Source: Neisseria yangbaofengii | GTDB lineage: Bacteria; Pseudomonadota; Gammaproteobacteria; Burkholderiales; Neisseriaceae | DNA length: 64,000 bases | Reading direction: 5' to 3' | Assembly (NCBI RefSeq): GCF_014898075.1 | Contig: NZ_CP062976.1 | Coordinates: 2,356,001-2,420,000, forward strand | Shown here: positions 9,140 to 18,800 of the stretch, piece after piece | How positions within the stretch are numbered: position 1 is the first letter of the stretch | Layout: each line of letters starts with the position of its first letter | Notes under the pieces: model-generated | Database searches by the model: none | Told to the model about the DNA's origin: nothing | Seen by the model: only the letters and a program-made list of their open reading frames with translations | Translations under genes and position numbers: made by a program

Positions 9140-9400
9140 GGAATTAGGCCGAAGTTGAAAAGCAGTGTGTCGGTATCGGCCGGATGGCTTTAAGTTAACA
9201 TTCGACACCGCAAGCCGCAATTACGCACAATTACATTAACAAACACTTGGCACTGCCGTTTGCTTCAGAATAATTATTTTTGGTTTTAATAAATTGAAAA
9301 TAAAAGATAAATACATTTCTTTGCACAATGCTGACAAAATTTGTTTGATTACTTTTATTTACGGAACTTAAAACGTTAAACCCTAAATCACATCAAATCA
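9140..9400. other. AT-rich intergenic region without a gene
   Basis: Divergent intergenic space between the Balon-like gene and rsgA. It is clearly more AT-rich than the flanking genes, particularly 9230-9380, and holds no open reading frame with a plausible start and codon usage. Promoters for both neighbours probably lie here. Confidence 0.5.
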
Positions 9401-9437
9401 GCAGGCCGTCTGAAAGCCAAGTTTTCAGACGGCCTGC
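9401..9437 (+). terminator. Uptake-sequence hairpin upstream of rsgA
   Basis: GCAGGCCGTCTGAAA (9401-9415) pairs with TTTTCAGACGGCCTGC (9422-9437). There is no T run after it, and no gene is visible upstream on the plus strand, so it may be an uptake site only rather than a working terminator. Confidence 0.5.
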
Positions 9438-9481
9438 TGCATATTCCTGTAAAATAAGCTTTTTCCAAACCCAAGCCAGAT

Positions 9482-10348
9482 ATGAGCCACACCGCCCAAA
9501 TCATCACCAGCTACGGCCGCCGCTATATCGTCCGCACTCAAGACGGCAAAACTTATGATGCCACCACACGCAAAAAACGCGTTGATTTTGCTTGTGGCGA
9601 CCAAGTCGAAATCAGCCCGATTAATGCCGAGCAGGCGGTGATTGAAGATTTTCTGCCGCGCCAAAGCCTGCTTTACCGCCAAGACGCTTGGAAAACCAAG
9701 CTGATTGCGGCCAATGTCAGCCAATTGCTGATTGTGACCGCTGCTGTTCCAGGCCCGAGCGAAGCCCTGCTGCAACGCGCCTTATTGGCGGCGGAAGCGG
9801 CTGACATTGAAGCGGTGATCGTGTTGAACAAGGCCGATTTGCCCGAAACCGCCGCATGGCGCGAAAAACTCGCTTTTTACGGAACCTTGGGCTACCGCGT
9901 GCTGGAAACGTGTGCACCGGAAGGGGCGGAAACCTTAAAGCCGATTCTGCAAGGCCACACCAATATCTTTTTGGGGCAAAGCGGCATGGGCAAATCCACG
10001 CTCACCAATGCGCTGTTGGGTAACCAAGCCGCGCGTACCGGCGACATTTCCACCGCGCTCGATTCCGGCAAACACACCACCACTCATGCGCAATTGTATG
10101 ATTTAAATGACGAAACCCGGCTCATCGATTCGCCGGGCTTGCAGGAATTCGGTTTGCACCATTTAGAAGCCGCTGATTTGCTGCACTATTTCCCCGACTT
10201 GCGCCACTTGGCAGGCCAATGCCGCTTCCACAACTGCACCCACCGCGCCGAACCCAACTGTGCCGTGAAAGCCGCCGCCGAAGCCGGCGAAGTGAAAACC
10301 GAACGCGTGGAATTTTTGCGGCGTGTGACGGATGAATTGCTGCGTTAA
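9482..10348 (+). CDS. rsgA: Ribosome small-subunit-dependent GTPase A
   Basis: A 288-residue circularly permuted GTPase that helps mature the 30S ribosomal subunit. An N-terminal OB-fold (about 1-70) is followed by the permuted G motifs: NKAD (G4) at 116-119, then P-loop GQSGMGKST (G1) at 165-173, then DSPG (G3) near 216. A C-terminal zinc-binding domain contains CRFHNCTHRAEPNC. All ligands and nucleotide-binding residues look intact, and the length is typical. It is monocistronic; an uptake-sequence terminator follows. Its position beside a putative ribosome-hibernation gene on the opposite strand is suggestive but may be coincidence. Confidence 0.95.
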   Translation: MSHTAQIITSYGRRYIVRTQDGKTYDATTRKKRVDFACGDQVEISPINAEQAVIEDFLPRQSLLYRQDAWKTKLIAANVSQLLIVTAAVPGPSEALLQRALLAAEAADIEAVIVLNKADLPETAAWREKLAFYGTLGYRVLETCAPEGAETLKPILQGHTNIFLGQSGMGKSTLTNALLGNQAARTGDISTALDSGKHTTTHAQLYDLNDETRLIDSPGLQEFGLHHLEAADLLHYFPDLRHLAGQCRFHNCTHRAEPNCAVKAAAEAGEVKTERVEFLRRVTDELLR

Positions 10349-10360
10349 GGATTCTATAAA

Positions 10361-10399
10361 AAAAGGCCGTCTGAAAACGATTCTTTCAGACGGCCTTTT
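10361..10399 (+). terminator. Uptake-sequence terminator of rsgA
   Basis: AAAAGGCCGTCTGAAA (10361-10376) pairs with TTTCAGACGGCCTTTT (10384-10399), a 16-bp stem ending in T residues. Confidence 0.85.
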
Positions 10400-10433
10400 C
10401 GCGTTTAAAAATGCTACAATAAGCCTTTGATTT

Positions 10434-10443
10434 CCCCCCCCCC
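10434..10443 (+). repeat. Homopolymeric C10 tract in the xseB leader
   Basis: Ten consecutive C residues lie 7 bp ahead of the xseB ATG (10451) and 13 bp after a TACAAT -10-like box at 10415-10420. Tracts of this length slip during replication in Neisseria and commonly drive phase variation. An in-frame ATG at 10427 would place the tract inside the coding frame. Confidence 0.75.
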
Positions 10444-10450
10444 GATACCC

Positions 10451-10678
10451 ATGAAAAAAGCCGCCCCGAAATCCTTTGAAGAAGCCCTGAAACGCTTGGA
10501 AACCTTAACCCAATCCATGCAGAGCAGCGATATGCCGCTGGAAGATGCGCTCGCTGCCTATCAGGAAGGCAACGAATTGGTGCAGTATTGCCAAGAAAAA
10601 CTGGCCGAAGTCGAACAAAAATTGCAGGTTTTGGATGCCGGCGAATTAAAGGAGCTCAACCTTGATCCAAGCGAATGA
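10451..10678 (+). CDS. xseB: Exodeoxyribonuclease VII small subunit
   Basis: A 75-residue subunit of exonuclease VII, which degrades single-stranded DNA together with the large subunit XseA (not in this window). The family core [18 protein letters not shown] and the helical segment around [19 protein letters not shown] are present. The ATG at 10451 matches the usual N-terminus; an upstream in-frame ATG at 10427 would add eight residues encoded partly by the C10 tract. Its stop codon overlaps the start region of ispA by 17 bp, so the two are translationally coupled, the usual xseB-ispA arrangement. Confidence 0.92.
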   Translation: MKKAAPKSFEEALKRLETLTQSMQSSDMPLEDALAAYQEGNELVQYCQEKLAEVEQKLQVLDAGELKELNLDPSE

Positions 10679-11558
10679 TTTAAAAGCATGGCAGCAAAAA
10701 GCCCAAGCGCAAACCGAATTGCTGCTGGAGCGTTTTTTGCCGTCTGAACACACCAAACCGGCCAAGCTGCACGAAGCCATGCGTTATGTCACGCTCGGCG
10801 GCGGCAAGCGTTTGCGTCCGCTGCTGGTGTTGGCTGCATCCGAATTGGGCGAGGCCGACAATGCCGCGGTCGAACAAGCCATGGGTGCGATTGAGATGGT
10901 ACACGTTTATTCCTTGGTACACGACGATATGCCGCCGATGGACAACGACAGCCTGCGCCGCGGCAAACCGACCTGCCATGTGCAATACGACGAAGCCACT
11001 GCGCTGCTGGTCGGCGATGCGCTGCAAGCACAGGCATTTGACGTATTGAGCCGCGCCACCGGATTGCCTGCCGCACGCCAGTTGGCCATGTTGGCGACAC
11101 TCGCCAAAGCCAGCGGCAGCTTGGGCATGGCCGGCGGTCAGGCGATTGACTTGGCCAATGTCGGCAAAGCGATGAACCAAGCCGGATTGGAAGAAATGCA
11201 CGGTCTGAAAACCGGCGCGCTGATTCGTGCTGCCGTGGTATTGGGTGCGCTGGCCTGCCCCGATTTGGGCGACGGACACATCGCCCGGCTCGACCAATAC
11301 GCCGCTAAACTGGGCTTGGCTTTCCAAGTGATTGACGATGTGCTCGACTGCGAAGCCGACACCGCCACACTCGGCAAAACGGCAGGTAAAGATGCCGACA
11401 ATGACAAGCCGACTTATGTCAAACTGATGGGCTTAACCGAAGCGCGCGCCTATGCCGAAAAACTGAGCGCCGAAGCCGCGGCCTTGTTGCAGCCGTTCGG
11501 CGACAAAGCCGCTCATTTGCGCCGTTTGGCGGAATTTGTGACTGCGCGTAAGAATTGA
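10662..11558 (+). CDS. ispA: Farnesyl diphosphate synthase
   Basis: A 298-residue trans-isoprenyl diphosphate synthase that condenses IPP with DMAPP and GPP to make farnesyl diphosphate, the precursor of undecaprenyl carriers and quinone side chains. The first Asp-rich motif DDMPPMDND starts near residue 88 and the second, DDVLD, near 225. GGGKRLRP and the TGALI motif are also present. Translation appears to begin at a TTG (10662), 7 nt after a clear AAAGGAG site. No in-frame ATG lies near this position; the ATG at 10675 reads into a stop after two codons. It overlaps the end of xseB. Confidence 0.93.
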   Translation: MIQANDLKAWQQKAQAQTELLLERFLPSEHTKPAKLHEAMRYVTLGGGKRLRPLLVLAASELGEADNAAVEQAMGAIEMVHVYSLVHDDMPPMDNDSLRRGKPTCHVQYDEATALLVGDALQAQAFDVLSRATGLPAARQLAMLATLAKASGSLGMAGGQAIDLANVGKAMNQAGLEEMHGLKTGALIRAAVVLGALACPDLGDGHIARLDQYAAKLGLAFQVIDDVLDCEADTATLGKTAGKDADNDKPTYVKLMGLTEARAYAEKLSAEAAALLQPFGDKAAHLRRLAEFVTARKN

Positions 11559-11582
11559 GTTTGCCGGTGTGAAGTGAAACAA

Positions 11583-11622
11583 AACCGTCTGAAACTGCTA
11601 ACCCCAAATTTCAGACGGCCTT
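11583..11622 (+). terminator. Uptake-sequence terminator of xseB-ispA
   Basis: AACCGTCTGAAA-type left arm (11583-11594) pairs with TTTCAGACGGCCTT (about 11609-11622). The left arm lacks the first bases of the uptake core. It ends just before the rnpB promoter. Confidence 0.7.
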
Positions 11623-11626
11623 GTGT

Positions 11627-11632
11627 TATAAT
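11627..11632 (+). promoter_or_regulatory. -10 box of rnpB
   Basis: A perfect TATAAT lies 8 bp before the deduced 5' end of RNase P RNA. The -35 region falls in the preceding hairpin and does not match consensus well. Confidence 0.7.
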
Positions 11633-11639
11633 CGCTTCC

Positions 11640-12090
11640 GCATACAGGCCAGACAGACAGTCGCCGCGTAACGCGTAAGGCTTACGGGGAGGAAAGTCCG
11701 GGCTCCAAAGAGCAGAATGCCGGCTAACGGCCGGGCGTGGTAACACGACGGAAAGTGGAACAGAGAGCAGAACCGCCGATGGCCATGATTCCCGCCGGCC
11801 TTTTGTGCCGTTGCAAAACGGAATGCCGCAGTCATTAATATGGCGGGGCAAGCAGGGTGCAAAAGGCCGGCGGGAAGGCACAGGTAAGGGTGAAAAGGTG
11901 CGGTAAGAGCGCACCGTGCGGCTGGTAACAGTCCGCAGCAGGCCAAACCCCATTCGGAGCAAGACCAAACAGAACGCATTGACGCGGCTCGCCGAGCGTT
12001 CGGGTAGGTTGCTGGAGCGTATCAGCAATGGTGCGACTAGAGGAATGACTGTCCAACGACAGAACCCGGCTTATCGTTTGACCTGTGTGC
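11640..12090 (+). ncRNA. rnpB: RNase P RNA (class A)
   Basis: The catalytic RNA of RNase P, which matures tRNA 5' ends. Conserved blocks are readable: GACAGTCGCCGC near the start, GGGGAGGAAAGTCCGGGCTCC, ACAGAGAGCAGAACCGCCGATG, GGGTGAAAAGGTGCGGTAAG, GCGCACCG, and the 3' block GACAGAACCCGGCTTATCG. The ends were set by helix P1, pairing GCATACAGG at 11640-11648 with CCTGTGTGC at 12082-12090. The RNA is about 450 nt, longer than the E. coli one, because the variable arm at roughly 11790-11880 is extended into a long GC-rich hairpin containing CCCGCCGGCCTTTTG and its complement. A dedicated terminator follows. Confidence 0.96.
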
Positions 12091-12102
12091 ACAGAATGAA
12101 TC

Positions 12103-12140
12103 AAGGCCGTCTGAATGTATTGTATTCAGACGGCCTTTTA
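12103..12140 (+). terminator. Uptake-sequence terminator of rnpB
   Basis: AAGGCCGTCTGAATG (from 12103) pairs with TATTCAGACGGCCTT, followed by TTA, 12 bp after the mature 3' end of RNase P RNA. Confidence 0.85.
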
Positions 12141-12194
12141 CTAGGTAATAATCAATGGAGATTGTTGAGACTGAATTTGCAGCGTGTTTGGAAG

Positions 12195-12300
12195 TATAGT
12201 GAATCCACTTTAAAATAGTACGGCGTTGGTTCGCCTAACCGTATTATCTATACTGTCTTCGGCTCACCGCCTTGTCCTATTTTAAAGCGAATCCACTATA
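12195..12300. mobile_element. Correia-type element (intact, 106 bp)
   Basis: Inverted ends TATAGTGAATCCACTTTAAAATA and its complement (with GCGAATCCACTATA at the right) flank an interior AGTACGGCGTTGG...CCGTATTATCTATACTGTCT...GCCTTGTCCT. That interior matches the core of the Neisseria Correia repeat enclosed element in sequence order and length. The ends differ from the classical TATAGTGGATTAA form, so this is a lineage variant. It lies between rnpB and sstT. Known properties of the class are promoter activity and RNase III-sensitive hairpins. Confidence 0.85.
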
Positions 12301-12320
12301 CATCTGATGGTTCAGTGAAA

Positions 12321-12364
12321 AAGGCCGTCTGAAAATCAACAGCGGATTTTCAGACGGCCTTTTA
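12321..12364. terminator. Uptake-sequence terminator of sstT
   Basis: AAGGCCGTCTGAAAATC (12321-12337) pairs with GATTTTCAGACGGCCTT, with T and A runs on either side. It sits 14 bp beyond the sstT stop codon on the minus strand. Confidence 0.8.
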
Positions 12365-12377
12365 TATATCATCGCAT

Positions 12378-13598
12378 TTATTCGCGGTTGCGGCTCATGT
12401 CGGCTGCGGCGGTAAACAGCACGTCGGTTGACGAGTTCAGCGCGGTTTCGGCTGAATCTTGCAACACGCCGATGATGAAGCCGACGGCCACCACTTGCAT
12501 GGCCACATCGTTGGGAATGCCGAACAAGGCACACGCCATCGGAATCAGCAGCAGCGAGCCGCCTGCCACACCGGAAGCGCCGCAGGCGCCGGCCGTTGCC
12601 ACTAAGCTCAGCAACAGTGCGGTCAGGAAGTCAACTTGAATGCCCAAGGTGTGCGCTGCCGCCAGCGACAATACGGCAATGGTAATCGCCGCGCCGCCCA
12701 TGTTGATGGTGGCACCCAATGGAATCGAGATGGAGTAGGTGTCTTCATGCAAACCGAGTTTCTTGGCCAGAGCCATGTTCACTGGAATATTGGCGGCAGA
12801 AGAGCGGGTGAAGAAGGCAGTCACACCGCTTTCACGCAAGCAGGTCAGTACCAACGGATACGGATTGCGGCGGATTTTCCACCACACAATCAGCGGGTTC
12901 ACCACTAATGCGATAAACAGCATGCAGCCGAGCAACACGGTAAGCAGTTGGGCGTAGCTGGCCAAGGCACCGAAGCCGGTTTCGGCTACGGTAGAGGCGA
13001 CCAAGCCGAAAATACCCAAAGGCGCGAATTTAATCACCCATTTCACCACGGTGGAAATTGCATCAGCCAAATCGGCCACTACTTGACGGGTGGTGTCTGA
13101 ACCATGGTTGCGGATGGCAAAGCCCAACACCAAGCCCCATGCCAGAATGCCGATGTAGTTGGCATTGGCCACGGCGTTCACCGGATTGGCAACCAAGTTC
13201 ATCAATAAGGTTTTCAACACTTCGACAATGCCGGAAGGCGGGGCAGTGGAAACATCGCCGGCGCTGGATAAAACGATGTGGGTCGGGAACGTCATGCTGG
13301 CAATCACGGCCACCAAAGCGGCGGCGAAGGTGCCGATGATGTACAGACCGATAATAGGTTTGATGTAGGCTTCGTTGCCTTTGCGGTGTTGCGAAATGGC
13401 GGCCACCACCAAGATAAACACCAAAACCGGTGCCACGGCTTTCAATGCGCCGACAAACAGACTGCCGAGCAAGCCGACGGCCAAGCCTGCATTAGGCGCA
13501 ATCCAGCCGACAATAATACCGAGCGCCAAGCCGATGGCGATTTGTTTCACCAGGCTGACGCTGTTGACTGCGTTGAGAAGAGGGTTTTCACTGGACAT
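12378..13598 (-). CDS. sstT: Serine/threonine:sodium symporter
   Basis: A 406-residue transporter of the dicarboxylate/amino acid:cation symporter (DAACS) family that imports serine and threonine with sodium across the inner membrane. About eight membrane segments, a re-entrant loop with the Ser-rich stretch [13 protein letters not shown], and the signature region [15 protein letters not shown] are visible. [22 protein letters not shown] tail matches SstT rather than glutamate carriers. It is monocistronic; its promoter should lie in the AT-rich gap shared divergently with tamA. Confidence 0.93.
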   Translation of the reverse strand: MSSENPLLNAVNSVSLVKQIAIGLALGIIVGWIAPNAGLAVGLLGSLFVGALKAVAPVLVFILVVAAISQHRKGNEAYIKPIIGLYIIGTFAAALVAVIASMTFPTHIVLSSAGDVSTAPPSGIVEVLKTLLMNLVANPVNAVANANYIGILAWGLVLGFAIRNHGSDTTRQVVADLADAISTVVKWVIKFAPLGIFGLVASTVAETGFGALASYAQLLTVLLGCMLFIALVVNPLIVWWKIRRNPYPLVLTCLRESGVTAFFTRSSAANIPVNMALAKKLGLHEDTYSISIPLGATINMGGAAITIAVLSLAAAHTLGIQVDFLTALLLSLVATAGACGASGVAGGSLLLIPMACALFGIPNDVAMQVVAVGFIIGVLQDSAETALNSSTDVLFTAAADMSRNRE

Positions 13599-13702
13599 CG
13601 TTCATCCTTGTGTTAAAAGTATGTTAAGAATAAATTACATTCTAAAATAAAACCTTACTATCGGTGGAGATTTTGAGAGAAAATCCGATAATTTAGCATA
13701 AA

Positions 13703-13722
13703 ATTTCTAATTTATTAGAAAT
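13703..13722. promoter_or_regulatory. Perfect 8-bp inverted repeat between divergent sstT and tamA
   Basis: ATTTCTAA, spacer TTTA, TTAGAAAT. It lies about 105 bp ahead of sstT and 225 bp ahead of tamA in a very AT-rich intergenic region. A perfect palindrome with a 4-bp spacer suits a dimeric regulator, but no regulator can be named. Confidence 0.35.
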
Positions 13723-13808
13723 AGAAAAATTTATGATTGATAATATTGCCGTATTAATATTAGATTGTGTGGCTAATTTGCATAATATATAGCATGGGTG
13801 AAAAATTG

Positions 13809-13838
13809 TTGACGATTTTTATGCCCGATAAAGATATA
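13809..13838 (+). promoter_or_regulatory. Candidate promoter of tamA-tamB
   Basis: TTGACG (13809-13814) and GATATA (13833-13838) with an 18-bp spacer, about 110 bp ahead of tamA. It is a modest sigma-70 match. The rest of the 350-bp gap (13599-13947) is AT-rich and holds no gene. Confidence 0.35.
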
Positions 13839-13947
13839 CCGATTTTCAGACGGCCCGAAGCAATGTAAGCGCAGGATTCGGCTGTTAAAAGAAGGTATAA
13901 ATAGTGTTAGAATCAGAAACCTCCGAATTTCCGTAATATTTGGCAAT

Positions 13948-15795
13948 ATGAACAAACTGACCCCGCCGATTCTCTTTACCACGCTGTCGATGGCCTGTAT
14001 GCAGGCATTTGCGGCCGATGCGTTTGTGCCCCGGGCCGATGATTACGAGCCTGTGCCCGAATCGGAACGTACGCCGCCAAGTATGAGCACGGAAACGGTT
14101 AAGCTCGATCCGAAATATCCGGTCAAAGTCGAAACCGACAACAGCGAAGTCAAAGAAATGGTGGAAACCCATTTGCCGCTGATTACCCAGCAACAACAAG
14201 AAGAGCTGGATAAAGAGCAAGTCGGTTTCTTGGCGGAGGAAGCGCCGCAAAACGTAACGGCCATGTTGCGCACCAAAGGCTATTTCAACAGTCAAACCAG
14301 CATCCGCGACGATCTCGCCACCGACGGCTATGTGGTCAACATCACCCCGGGCCCGCGCACCAAAATCGACAACGTCAGCGTGGCGATTATCGGCGATGTG
14401 TTGTCTGAAGGCGATGTCGGCGATTATTACAAAAACGCCATGCAAAACTGGCAGCAGCCGGTCGGCGACAATTTCGATCAAGACCGCTGGAGCAGCAGCA
14501 AAACTTCTGTGCTCTCGGCGGTGACGCGTAAAAAATATCCGCTTGCCAAAATCACTAATTCACAGGCCACCATCGACCCTAACCGCAATGCGGCCGATTT
14601 GGAAGTGATGGTCGAGAGCAACCGGCCGATTTATTTCGGCGATTTTCAGATTACCGGCACCAAACGCTATCCGGTGAATGTCGTTTCCGGCATGGCGCGT
14701 TTTGGGCCGGGCGATCCTTACGATTTGGATAAACTGCTTGATTTTCAGCAAGCCTTGGAGCAAAACGGCCATTATTCCGGCGCTTCGGTGCAGGCGGATT
14801 TTGATAACCTGAGCCAAGACCGAGTGCCGGTGAAGGTGAATGTGAGCGAAGTGAAGCTGCATAAATTGGAAACCGGTATCCGTTACGATTCGGAATACGG
14901 TTTGGGCGGCCGCATCGCTTACGATTATTACAATTTGTTCAACCGCGGCTACATCGGTTCGGCGGTATGGGACATGGACAAATACGAAACCACTTTGGCT
15001 GCAGGTATCAGCCAGCCGCGTAAGAGCAACGGCAAATACTGGACCACCAATCTGGCCTATAACCGTTCGACCACGCAAAATCTGGAAAAACACGCCCTCA
15101 CCAGCGGGGTGTGGTATGTGCGCGACCGTAATAATATTGATGCCCGCGTCGGTTTGGAATTCATCATTGAAGAGCGCAAAGTACCCGACACCGATTATGA
15201 TTTAGGCCGCAGCCACGCCACCATGCTCACCGCCTCATGGAAGCGCCAAGACATTGAAACCACGCTGCGCCCTGAAAACGGTTACTATCTTGACGGCAAA
15301 ATCGGCGCGACTTTAGGCAAAGTGCTGTCATCCACCATGATGGCGAGCGCTCATGCCCGAGCCGGCTATTTCTTCACGCCGGAAAACAAAAAAATCGGCA
15401 CCTTCATCGTGCGCGGCCAAACCGGCTATGTATATGCCAACGAAGATGAAGAAGTGCCTTCAAGCTTATTGTTCCGTACCGGTGGTGCATCGTCGATTCG
15501 CGGTTATGAGCTCGACAGTATCGGTTTGGCCGGCCCGAACGACTCGGTATTGCCGGAGCGCGCGATGTTGGTCGGCAGCTTTGAATACCAATATCCGGTA
15601 ACTAAAAGTTTCTCTGCCGCAGTTTTCCATGATGTCGGTGATGCGGCACTAAACTTCAAAAAAATGACCATGAAACACGGTACCGGCTTGGGTGTGCGCT
15701 GGTTTAGCCCGGTGGCACCGTTTTCATTCGACGTGGCTTACGGCCATCAGGACAAAAAACTTCGCTGGCACATCAGCTTAGGCACGCGTTTTTAA
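13948..15795 (+). CDS. tamA: Translocation and assembly module outer-membrane protein TamA
   Basis: A 615-residue Omp85-family outer-membrane protein. A signal peptide ending in AFA (cleaved near residue 22) is followed by POTRA-like domains to about residue 300, then a 16-stranded barrel typical of the family. The conserved barrel motif appears as FRTGGASSIRGYELDSIG near residue 515, and the C-terminus ends in a beta strand with terminal Phe (WHISLGTRF), the BAM-recognition signal. With TamB it helps insert outer-membrane proteins or move phospholipids. It is first of the tamA-tamB pair; a paired uptake sequence lies in the 64-bp gap. Confidence 0.93.
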   Translation: MNKLTPPILFTTLSMACMQAFAADAFVPRADDYEPVPESERTPPSMSTETVKLDPKYPVKVETDNSEVKEMVETHLPLITQQQQEELDKEQVGFLAEEAPQNVTAMLRTKGYFNSQTSIRDDLATDGYVVNITPGPRTKIDNVSVAIIGDVLSEGDVGDYYKNAMQNWQQPVGDNFDQDRWSSSKTSVLSAVTRKKYPLAKITNSQATIDPNRNAADLEVMVESNRPIYFGDFQITGTKRYPVNVVSGMARFGPGDPYDLDKLLDFQQALEQNGHYSGASVQADFDNLSQDRVPVKVNVSEVKLHKLETGIRYDSEYGLGGRIAYDYYNLFNRGYIGSAVWDMDKYETTLAAGISQPRKSNGKYWTTNLAYNRSTTQNLEKHALTSGVWYVRDRNNIDARVGLEFIIEERKVPDTDYDLGRSHATMLTASWKRQDIETTLRPENGYYLDGKIGATLGKVLSSTMMASAHARAGYFFTPENKKIGTFIVRGQTGYVYANEDEEVPSSLLFRTGGASSIRGYELDSIGLAGPNDSVLPERAMLVGSFEYQYPVTKSFSAAVFHDVGDAALNFKKMTMKHGTGLGVRWFSPVAPFSFDVAYGHQDKKLRWHISLGTRF

Positions 15796-15797
15796 TG

Positions 15798-15829
15798 CTT
15801 CAGACGGCATTAAAAGGCCGTCTGAAAAC
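15798..15829 (+). terminator. Uptake-sequence hairpin between tamA and tamB
   Basis: TTCAGACGGC (15799-15808) can pair with GCCGTCTGAA (15817-15826). It has no T run immediately after it and lies inside an expected operon, so it may attenuate rather than end transcription. Confidence 0.5.
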
Positions 15830-15859
15830 CGAACTTTTATTTTTTTGTATCGTATCACC

Positions 15860-18800
15860 ATGACCACAGAACAAGCATCTACCGCTGCGACGGGCACACC
15901 GCCAACCGATAACAGGCCTCCTGAAACGCCGCCTAAGCGCAAACGCCTCCGGCTGCGTGTTTTGGCATGGCTGGTGTTGTGCGCGTTGTTGTGCCTGTTC
16001 GGCTTGGCGGGGTGGGTGGCCGGCACCGAATCCGGCTTGCGTTTCGGTCTCTACAAAATTCCGTCGTGGTTCGGCGTGAACATCAGCTCAAAAACCTTGC
16101 AAGGCACCTTGATTGACGGCGTGCGCGGCGACGAATGGCTGATTGAAACCAAAGGCGCCGACATCAAAATCAGCAAGCTTACGCTGCAATGGGTGCCGTC
16201 TGAACTGACCCGCCCGAGCCTGCACATCAAAAAATTAATTGCCGGCGATATCGCCATTGCCACCAAGCCCGCCCCGCCGAAAGAAGACAAACCTTCAGAC
16301 GGCCTGCCCGATAGCATCGACTTGCCGGTGACCGTGTTCATTGACCATGCCGAAACCGGCAAAATCACACTAGGCCCGAGCTTTGATGAGCAAACCGTTT
16401 ACATCGAAAAACTCAAAGCCGCCTATCATTACGACCGTAAAGAGCATCGTTTGGATTTGGCCGAAGCCAAAACACCGTGGAGCGAATCGGCCGGTGCGGC
16501 GGTGTTGGGTTTGCAAAGCCCGTTTTCACTCAATACCGCGATTTACACCAAAGGCGAATTGGAAGGAGAAACCATCCACGGCACCACCCGCTTTTGGGGC
16601 AGCCTGCAAGACGTGAATACGCAAATCCTGCTCGATGGCGAGAATGTGCATCTGCACGCCGATTCCATCATGCATCCATTTGCCAAGCAGCTGAACGAGA
16701 TGGTCGGCGAAGTGCATGTGAAGGGCATCAACATTAATCCGGTGGCATTTATGCCGTCGCTGCCCAAAGCCAACCTGACCTTTGATGCCATTCTCGTGCC
16801 ATCGTTTACCGACGGCATTACCTTAGACGGCTCTCTGGATTTAGGCAATACTCAAGCCGATTTTGCCGACAACAACGGCATTCCCGTGCGTACCGCCTTG
16901 GCGGAATTTACTGTTGACGAGCAAGGCATGGTCAAAATCAATGAAGCACTGTTCGGCTTGCTGCAACAAGGCCGTCTGAAAGCAGCGGGCAGCATCGACA
17001 CCGTCAAGCAGCAATTGGATTTGGCCATCGGCGTGGAAAACATTGTTGCCGCCGATGCGGTGCAACAAAATATTGCAGGCCGTCTGAACGGCAATATCAA
17101 CGTCAAAGGCGAGACCGCATCGCCTGACATCGATTGGTCGCTCGACAGCGGTTTTGCCCGCACTACCGGCCTGCTTTCCATCCTTACCGACAAGCTGCAA
17201 GGCCAGCGCGCGCTCAAGCTTTCGGATGTGAAATTAACGCCGCAGGAAGGCGGCGAAATTACAGCCGGAGGCGAGATTCAGCTATTTAAAAATCAACTGC
17301 TTAAGCTCGATATTGTGAGTAAAAATTTCAATCCGGGCAAGATGGATAAGCAGCTTCCGGTAGGCAATATCAACGGCAATATCACGCTGACGGGAGAATT
17401 GGGCAAGCAAAAATTCGGCGGCAAAATGCAGTTTGGCCCGAGCATGCTCAACGGCGTGTCATTGAGCGGTAAGGCCGATATTCTGTATGAAGACCAACAT
17501 CTGCCGCGTGCGCTGGCCGATCTCAAACTCGGCACCAACGTTATCAATACCAGCGGCAGTTTCGGCAAAAAAGGCGACCGCCTGAATCTGAATATCAGTG
17601 CGCCTGATTTGTCGCGCTTCGGTTTCGGCTTGAGCGGTTTACTCAATGCCAAAGGTTATTTGGGCGGCGATCTTTCAGGCGGCATCAAAACCTTGGAAAC
17701 CGATTTGTCCGGCGAAGCACGCGCCCTGCGTGTGGGCGGTTTGCTGAATGTGCGCGATTTGGATTTCAAACTCAAAGGCTCTCCCGATGTAACCAAGCCG
17801 TTGACTGCCGAAATTGCCGGCGGCCGGATTGTGTTCGCAGGCGAAACGCCGACCGTGATTGATGCCATCAACCTGAGCATGAACGGTACCGGCCTGAACC
17901 ACCGTATTCGCGGCGCCGGCAATATGGTTTTGGACAGCAAACCCTACAAGCTCGACCTTGATGCCAACGGCGGACTGAATCAAGACCTCGACCAATGGAA
18001 AGGTGTGGTGAATGTGCTCGACATCAGCGGCGCATTTAACCTTAAATTGCAAAACCGCATGAACTTGGAAGCCGGCGCCGAACGCGTGGCGATGAGTCCG
18101 GCGCGATGGGCGGCGATGGGCGGCGTGTTGAACCTGCAAAGTTTCGTGTGGGACAAGCAGACCGGCATCACCACCAAAGGCAGCGCGCAAAACCTGCACA
18201 TGGCCGAACTGCATAATTTTTACCGGCCGCCTGTCAGCCATAATCTGGTGTTGGGCGGTGATTGGGATATGTCGTACAGCGAAAACGCGCGTGGTTATTT
18301 GAATATCGTGCGCCAAGGCGGCGATGTGATTCTGCCGCAAAACAACCAGCCTTTGGGCTTGGGCAACTTATCTTTGCGCACCCGTTTCCAAAACAACCGC
18401 ATCGATGCGCAACTCGACAGCCACAGCCGCTTCGGCCGCGTGGATGCCGATGTCGGCATTAACCAGCAGTTCGGCGGCGATTTGGCCAATGCGCCGCTCA
18501 CCGGCCGCGTGAACGCCAATATTTCAGATTTGACCGCATTACGTCCGCTCTTGCCGCCATCGGCACAAAGTTTGAGCGGCAGCTTCAGCGGCACCGCTGT
18601 GTTGGGCGGCCGGGTGGCGGCACCGAGCATTCTCTCTAATCTGAAGCTTAACACCAATTATGGCAACGGCGACGGTACCATTAATATCGGCCAAGGCAAC
18701 AGCTTGGATACTTCGCCTTTGAGCGGCCGCATTAATCTGAATGTCGCCAACTTGGAAGTATTCCGCAATTTCATTCCGGTCGGCCAAACCATCAAAGGCC

